From Filosporella fistucella (taxonomy: Eukaryota > Ascomycota > Leotiomycetes > Helotiales), in NCBI GenBank assembly GCA_030077755.1, contig JAQJZZ010000018.1, positions 2,570,008 through 2,634,007 on the forward strand: a DNA stretch of 64,000 nt, in the 5' to 3' direction. The translations under genes were made by a program, and so were the position numbers. This document shows, one piece after another, positions 59,743-64,000 of this stretch (its first letter is position 1; the number at the start of each line of letters is the position of its first letter). The notes beneath the pieces were generated by a model, which saw only the letters and a list, made by a program, of their open reading frames with translations, did no database searches and was not told the origin of the DNA.

Positions 59743-61031
59743 ATGAGTTTTGCATCGTCGTCTACTCCCGCTCCTTCCGCCTCCCAGTTGACCAATAAGA
59801 GGGGTATAGTTCCCCTTCCTGCCCCTCCCCAACTCGTCACTATTAAGCGCTTACAAGTTCCCCGACCGGCCAGAAATACCTAGCCCGTCCGTCACATTCC
59901 CTTCCCGCTCAGCTCAACTATACGTATCTTATCGCTGGTTATTCGCTCGCGAACCGCTAGCTAATCCCTAGCTATCCAGGTTACCACGGGTCCCAAGTAT
60001 ATTTCTAATAAAATTTATGCTAAAGGCGATTTGTCAAAGAATGCCTGCCATTAATGTGTGCTTACGATGTCGCAACTGAGTTCTTCCTAAACGCTTGGCC
60101 GAGGCATTAATAACTTTAACGAGGTCTTTTTATAAGTGTTTTTACCCTATATTTGTAGCAATTCAGCGCCTAATAGATATCGAATAATTGCATGAAGCAT
60201 GCTTCTTTTAGTGTTAGTGGCATATAATGCGGACGCTGCATTGGCCTAGGCAAGGGCCAGTTCTGCTATGAGGTGAGCTTAACCAACCTATAACTTTGTG
60301 GCTATTCGCTAACTATTCGATAAATCCCCGAAGCAAATCGTTCATAAGCCAAGAAGGTTATCGCCGTCGCTGCCTAATGGAATAAGATTATAATGGCCGA
60401 GTTTACGAAGGCGCCTAGTGAGATAACGGCAGACTAATATGCCATTTTCCAAGAGTTGGTCGTAGAGGCAAAAGATTATGCCTAGCTCTTATAAGGTCTC
60501 CGCGTGAGTATTATTATAAAGAATTTTTCTTGCTACTTGCATGCTAATAGCTACTTATTTAGAATTGAGGTGATTTCGTTTCGACCCTAACCAAGAAGCG
60601 AAAAGCTAAAGATGCGTTTGCTATTAAGAAGATTTCCGCCATTAAATACTCGATGAATCGTGGTTAGTTAAGCATGGAAGAGAAGGTGGAGAGTATCGGT
60701 CAAGCTATTAATAAGATATCTAATCACCTCCTCACTATCCAGAAATCCCTCCTGGCTATGCTTAGGTAAGTGATCTAGCTGCTCCTTATTCGACGGCGGA
60801 TAGCTAAGCAATTATAGCCGAGCCGAACTCTCTCGTGGCCGTGAGCGCCATCTTTGCAAAGCTGTATAAGCTCTTGGTGCTGGTTTAAATAGACTCATCA
60901 CGGAAGTCAATATTAGCAAGATCGAGGACGATTAACTAGACTTGGTTAAGCTACCATCGGCCGAGGTGGCGGACTTGGACTTGACTTCCGATTATGATAC
61001 GGATAAAGAGTCTAAAGATGGTAAGGACTGA
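59743..61031 (+). pseudogene. Relic of a small nuclear Cys-cluster protein, copy B
   Basis: A diverged paralogue of the gene at 57434. It starts MSFASSSTPAPSASQLTNKR. Exons I can place are 59743-59923, 59972-60135 and 60177-60272; later exons lie between about 60,340 and 61,031. Matching blocks are GPKYISNKIYAKGDLSKNAC, then TLGRGINNFNEVF, then the Cys cluster CMKHASFSVSGI..CGRCIGLGKGQFC, and a basic TKKRKAKDAF. It ends SDYDTDKESKDGKD and TGA. Interruptions I saw are TAA/TAG. The Cys cluster (C-x2-H...C-x2-C...C) looks more complete here than in copy A, which has Tyr for one Cys. Confidence 0.72.
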
Positions 61032-61864
61032 TTCCATTCCTATTCGCTAGTGAATCGACTACGGGTGGCTAAAGGATAAGCTAGCAATCGTATTTAGGGC
61101 AAATAGGATTAAGAATCAAGTAAATATTATTTTATAGTCTTTTTTATTACTTGTCAATTATTTTTCAGGGGCGTTTATAGCAGGAATGGATATCCTTAGG
61201 GTATCATTTAATAAGCACTTATAATTAATAAAATTTTTATTTTATAATTTATAAAGTATTTAAAATTAAAATTAATAATTATTTTTTATAAGATTTTCTA
61301 TATAAATTTAATTATAAGAGCTTATATATAAAACTTTTTTAAATTATTTTATATATTTAATATAATTATATTAAAATTAAAATACTTAAAATTATTAATA
61401 AATCTTAAAAACAAAAGTATAATAATTATTATATAAATTAATATTTATATAATAATTTTAAATAAGAAATAAATATATTATAAAAAGATTTTAATTTATA
61501 ATATTATTAAATATAAAAAATATTATTTAAAGTTAAATATAAAGCTTTTATATAATAATTAAAATATTAATCTTATATTATAAAATAATAAGAAGTATAT
61601 TATTTAAATATATAATAAATAATATAATAATTAAAATAATAGGGATAATATTTAAAAAAAAAAAAAAAAAAAAATTATATTTAAGCTATATTATATATAA
61701 AATAAATATTAAAGCAAAAAAATTATTTATTAATAAAATATATAATTTAAAATTATAAAGTCTTAACTTTAATATATATATTTTTCTTTAAGAATAATCT
61801 TTTCTTAATTATTTTAAATTTTTTTTTTTTATATTTTAATCCTTTATAAATTAAAAACCCTTTT
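61032..61864. other. AT-rich region
   Basis: The first 170 bases match the 3' flank of copy A. The rest is AT-saturated with an A-run near 61,653-61,674. No gene is seen. Confidence 0.5.
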
Positions 61865-61950
61865 AATAATTATTCTTAATAAAGTTTTGCTTAAGAAATA
61901 AGAAAGTCCTAGGTTTATAAGGAGGAAATCCTATATATAAATCTATTACG
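61865..61950. repeat. RIP-altered copy of the TLH 3' flank
   Basis: Aligns with 37635-37720 at a constant offset of 24,230. The differences I see are nearly all C-to-T or G-to-A (for example AAGTTTTGCTTGGGAGG against AAGTTTTGCTTAAGAAA). Confidence 0.75.
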
Positions 61951-62455
61951 GTTATAATTATAATTATGGCCTAAGGCTTAATAAACCGGTTAAGCTATAT
62001 AGGGAATTATGGTTAAAGAATTATAAGGCAAATATTATATAATTAAATTAAGAGAATTAAATAAATTAAGGGAATTAGTTCTTAATTTAATTAATTTATA
62101 TTAATTTAAATAATTTATTAAGGAATAAAGATTTTATATAAGATTAGCACTTTTGCTATTAAATAAGAGCTTTATGCTTAATTTTAAATAATATTCTTTA
62201 TATTTAATAATATTATAATTAAAATGTATTTATAATATACTTATTCCTTATTTAAAATTATTATATAAGCATTAGCCTAATTCTAGTTTTCAAAGATTAT
62301 AATATAATTAGGTTTTTTTTATATAATAAAATTAAGGTATAGTCCATATAAGCACCTAATTAAAGTATAATATAGTCTAATTAACCCTAATCCCATAAAT
62401 CCAGCCCACATAGCCATCTAATTTATTTATAAATTATATATAATAAAATAAAACC

Positions 62456-63906
62456 ATGGCCTAACCTATTCTTTAAGTATTAGCCTATTTAATCGCATTA
62501 AATATGGAATTTAATATATTAATTTATATTCCATGCAAATTCGCTATTACCCTAACCGCCATTATTTAATATTTATAGGATTAATATAAGACTAATATTA
62601 AATTATAAAAGCAAGTTAAAGAATATATATAAGAATTTCCATTTATATATAATTATATTATAATCTTATTATTAAAGGAGAATTTAATACCCTAGCCCAT
62701 TATTCCGGTTATAAATAGGTTATAGTATTAAGAATATCCATTTAAGAGCTAAAATAGGGAAATAATAAAAAAGCATAGGAATAAAGAATATAGTAAAAGA
62801 CGGGTTATAAATAAAGATTTATTCTAGATTATAAAGTTATAATTATGGTTTAATAAAAAGAAAGCCTAATATTAGGTTATTAATAAGGCTAAAGGCTAAG
62901 AGTAAGAGCGTTAAATACGTCGGGTTATAATATATAATATAGGAAAAGAAACTAATAATTTAAATAATAGCAATAATAATAATAAGAATAATAAAAGCAA
63001 CTAGGATAATATAAATAATTAAATTATTTAAGATATTAAAAAATAAAAGGGCGAGGCTTAAGAGCGGCGATTATGGATATTAAAAGAAGTACCTATTATT
63101 AAAATAAATTCATGGTTATAATATATTAAGTAAAATAAGGTATTAAGCTAATTTAAGTATAATTTAGTTTAAATATTCCATTATACCTATATGCTTAACC
63201 TAAAGGAGCTATAATTAAAGCGGTTATTACGTGTATAAAATCGAATTTTAGAGCGTTATTTAAATATATTAAAAGCAATTAATTATAAAAACGCATTAAA
63301 GTAATAAATATCCCTCAAAAATAAAGCCGCGGATTAGCGCTCATTTAAATTATTACAAAATGCCAAAAGCATTAATAAATATAATAGGATTTTTGCATAT
63401 TTCATTTATTATATAATATATATAACGCCATTTAAAAATTATATAAATAAAACAGGTATATTAGATTATTTTTAATAATTTAAATATAATTTCCTAAATA
63501 TAATATAAAATTTAATCATAATTATAAAAACCGGGGTAAAATATATTAATGCATAATAAAAGTATATTTAAAGAATCCGGAGTAAATTAAATAAGAATAA
63601 TCTAATAAATAATAATATTAAAGATTAACCATTAACTAATGCATTAATATATTTATATATATTAATGGTAATATAAAACACTAGCCAAATTAAATTATAC
63701 TATTCGCTTATAATATATTATTTAGCTATCCGAGGAATTAATAAATAAAGCTAGTTATTATAATCCGCATTTTTTTATACGCCTATTTTAATAGGCATAT
63801 TATGGATTAATCGGTTAATTATATTAAAAGTAGCTATCTTATGCAAGCCATAGCCGGAATTAAAATTAAATAGTAAAGCTAACGTTAATTCCATACCCGA
63901 TTAAAT
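62456..63906 (+). pseudogene. TLH relic 2, 5' part only, cut by the telomere
   Basis: From ATG 62456 the sequence aligns without obvious large gaps to the first 1.45 kb of TLH relic 1 (32527-33977), including the N-terminal block, the RLLRAWNRI-like region and the LYYSPIMHYLA-like region. It carries many more transitions than relic 1, including Trp codons turned to stops, so both strands were hit. Homology stops at 63906, exactly where TTAGGG repeats begin. The helicase domain is absent. Confidence 0.9.
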
Positions 63907-64000
63907 TAGGGTTAGGGTTAGGGTTAGGGTTAGGGTTAGGGTTAGGGTTAGGGTTAGGGTTAGGGTTAGGGTTAGGGTTAGGGTTAGGGTTAGGGTTAGG
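63907..64000 (+). repeat. Telomere, (TTAGGG)n
   Basis: About 15.7 uninterrupted TTAGGG units with the G-rich strand running 5'->3' toward the window end, so base 64,000 is the chromosome terminus of the assembly. The first T is shared with the TLH relic. Confidence 0.99.

Noticed and set aside
50748..61031. TAA/TAG read as Gln by an altered genetic code
   Set aside because: The stop pattern would fit, but the intact TLH ends in TAA and the DUF1996 gene ends in TAG at the natural protein end. A few TGAs also occur in the relics. RIP explains the data more simply.

Overview
The window is one end of a chromosome from a filamentous ascomycete (Pezizomycotina). It ends at base 64,000 in about 15.7 copies of the TTAGGG telomere repeat. 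Genes in the left part have short GT-AG introns of about 45-110 bases and encode typical fungal families: DUF1996, Zn2Cys6 factor, heme-thiolate peroxygenase, and Dbp6, Gpi3 and Apc10 orthologues. The distal half carries strong CpA-to-TpA transition damage with CpG largely spared, the signature of repeat-induced point mutation (RIP). A Leotiomycete is my best guess, from the general look of the proteins only.

Layout. (1) 1-26,160 is ordinary gene-rich DNA. In order it holds: a secreted DUF1996 protein; a broken FAD monooxygenase; a truncated MFS permease; GPI3/PIG-A facing DBP6 across a shared promoter; a secreted peroxygenase; a GNAT acetyltransferase; a Cys-rich GPI-type surface protein; a 697-aa Zn2Cys6 regulator; a small membrane protein; APC10; and a 7TM protein. 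(2) 26,177-26,503 looks like a solo LTR. (3) 26,634-31,950 is a degenerate satellite of about 32 units, each about 170 bp, forming a border between normal and AT-rich DNA. (4) 31,950-63,906 is AT-rich subtelomere.

The subtelomere is organised around telomere-linked RecQ-type helicases (TLH). A RIP-destroyed TLH lies at 32,527-37,505. An intact, extremely AT-rich 1,607-aa TLH lies at 41,197-46,020, with a 24-bp minisatellite in front and a 194-bp satellite behind. A third TLH copy starts at 62,456 and is cut off by the telomere at 63,906. Between the second and third TLH lie a TIR element and four relic genes of families I do not recognise (50,748; 52,547; 57,434; 59,743). Each can be read in one frame, or across coherent GT-AG introns, from start to end with almost only TAA/TAG interruptions at likely Gln codons and no indels. 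Two of them (57,434 and 59,743) are paralogues encoding small basic proteins with a Cys cluster, nuclear-localisation-like motifs and, most clearly in the first, an acidic tail.

How it fits together. The left arm holds housekeeping and secreted or accessory genes. The distal part is a repeat-driven chromosome-end compartment where TLH copies duplicate, are mutated by RIP, and have been capped by a new telomere. All gene models, motif positions and counts were read by hand; no database search was possible.
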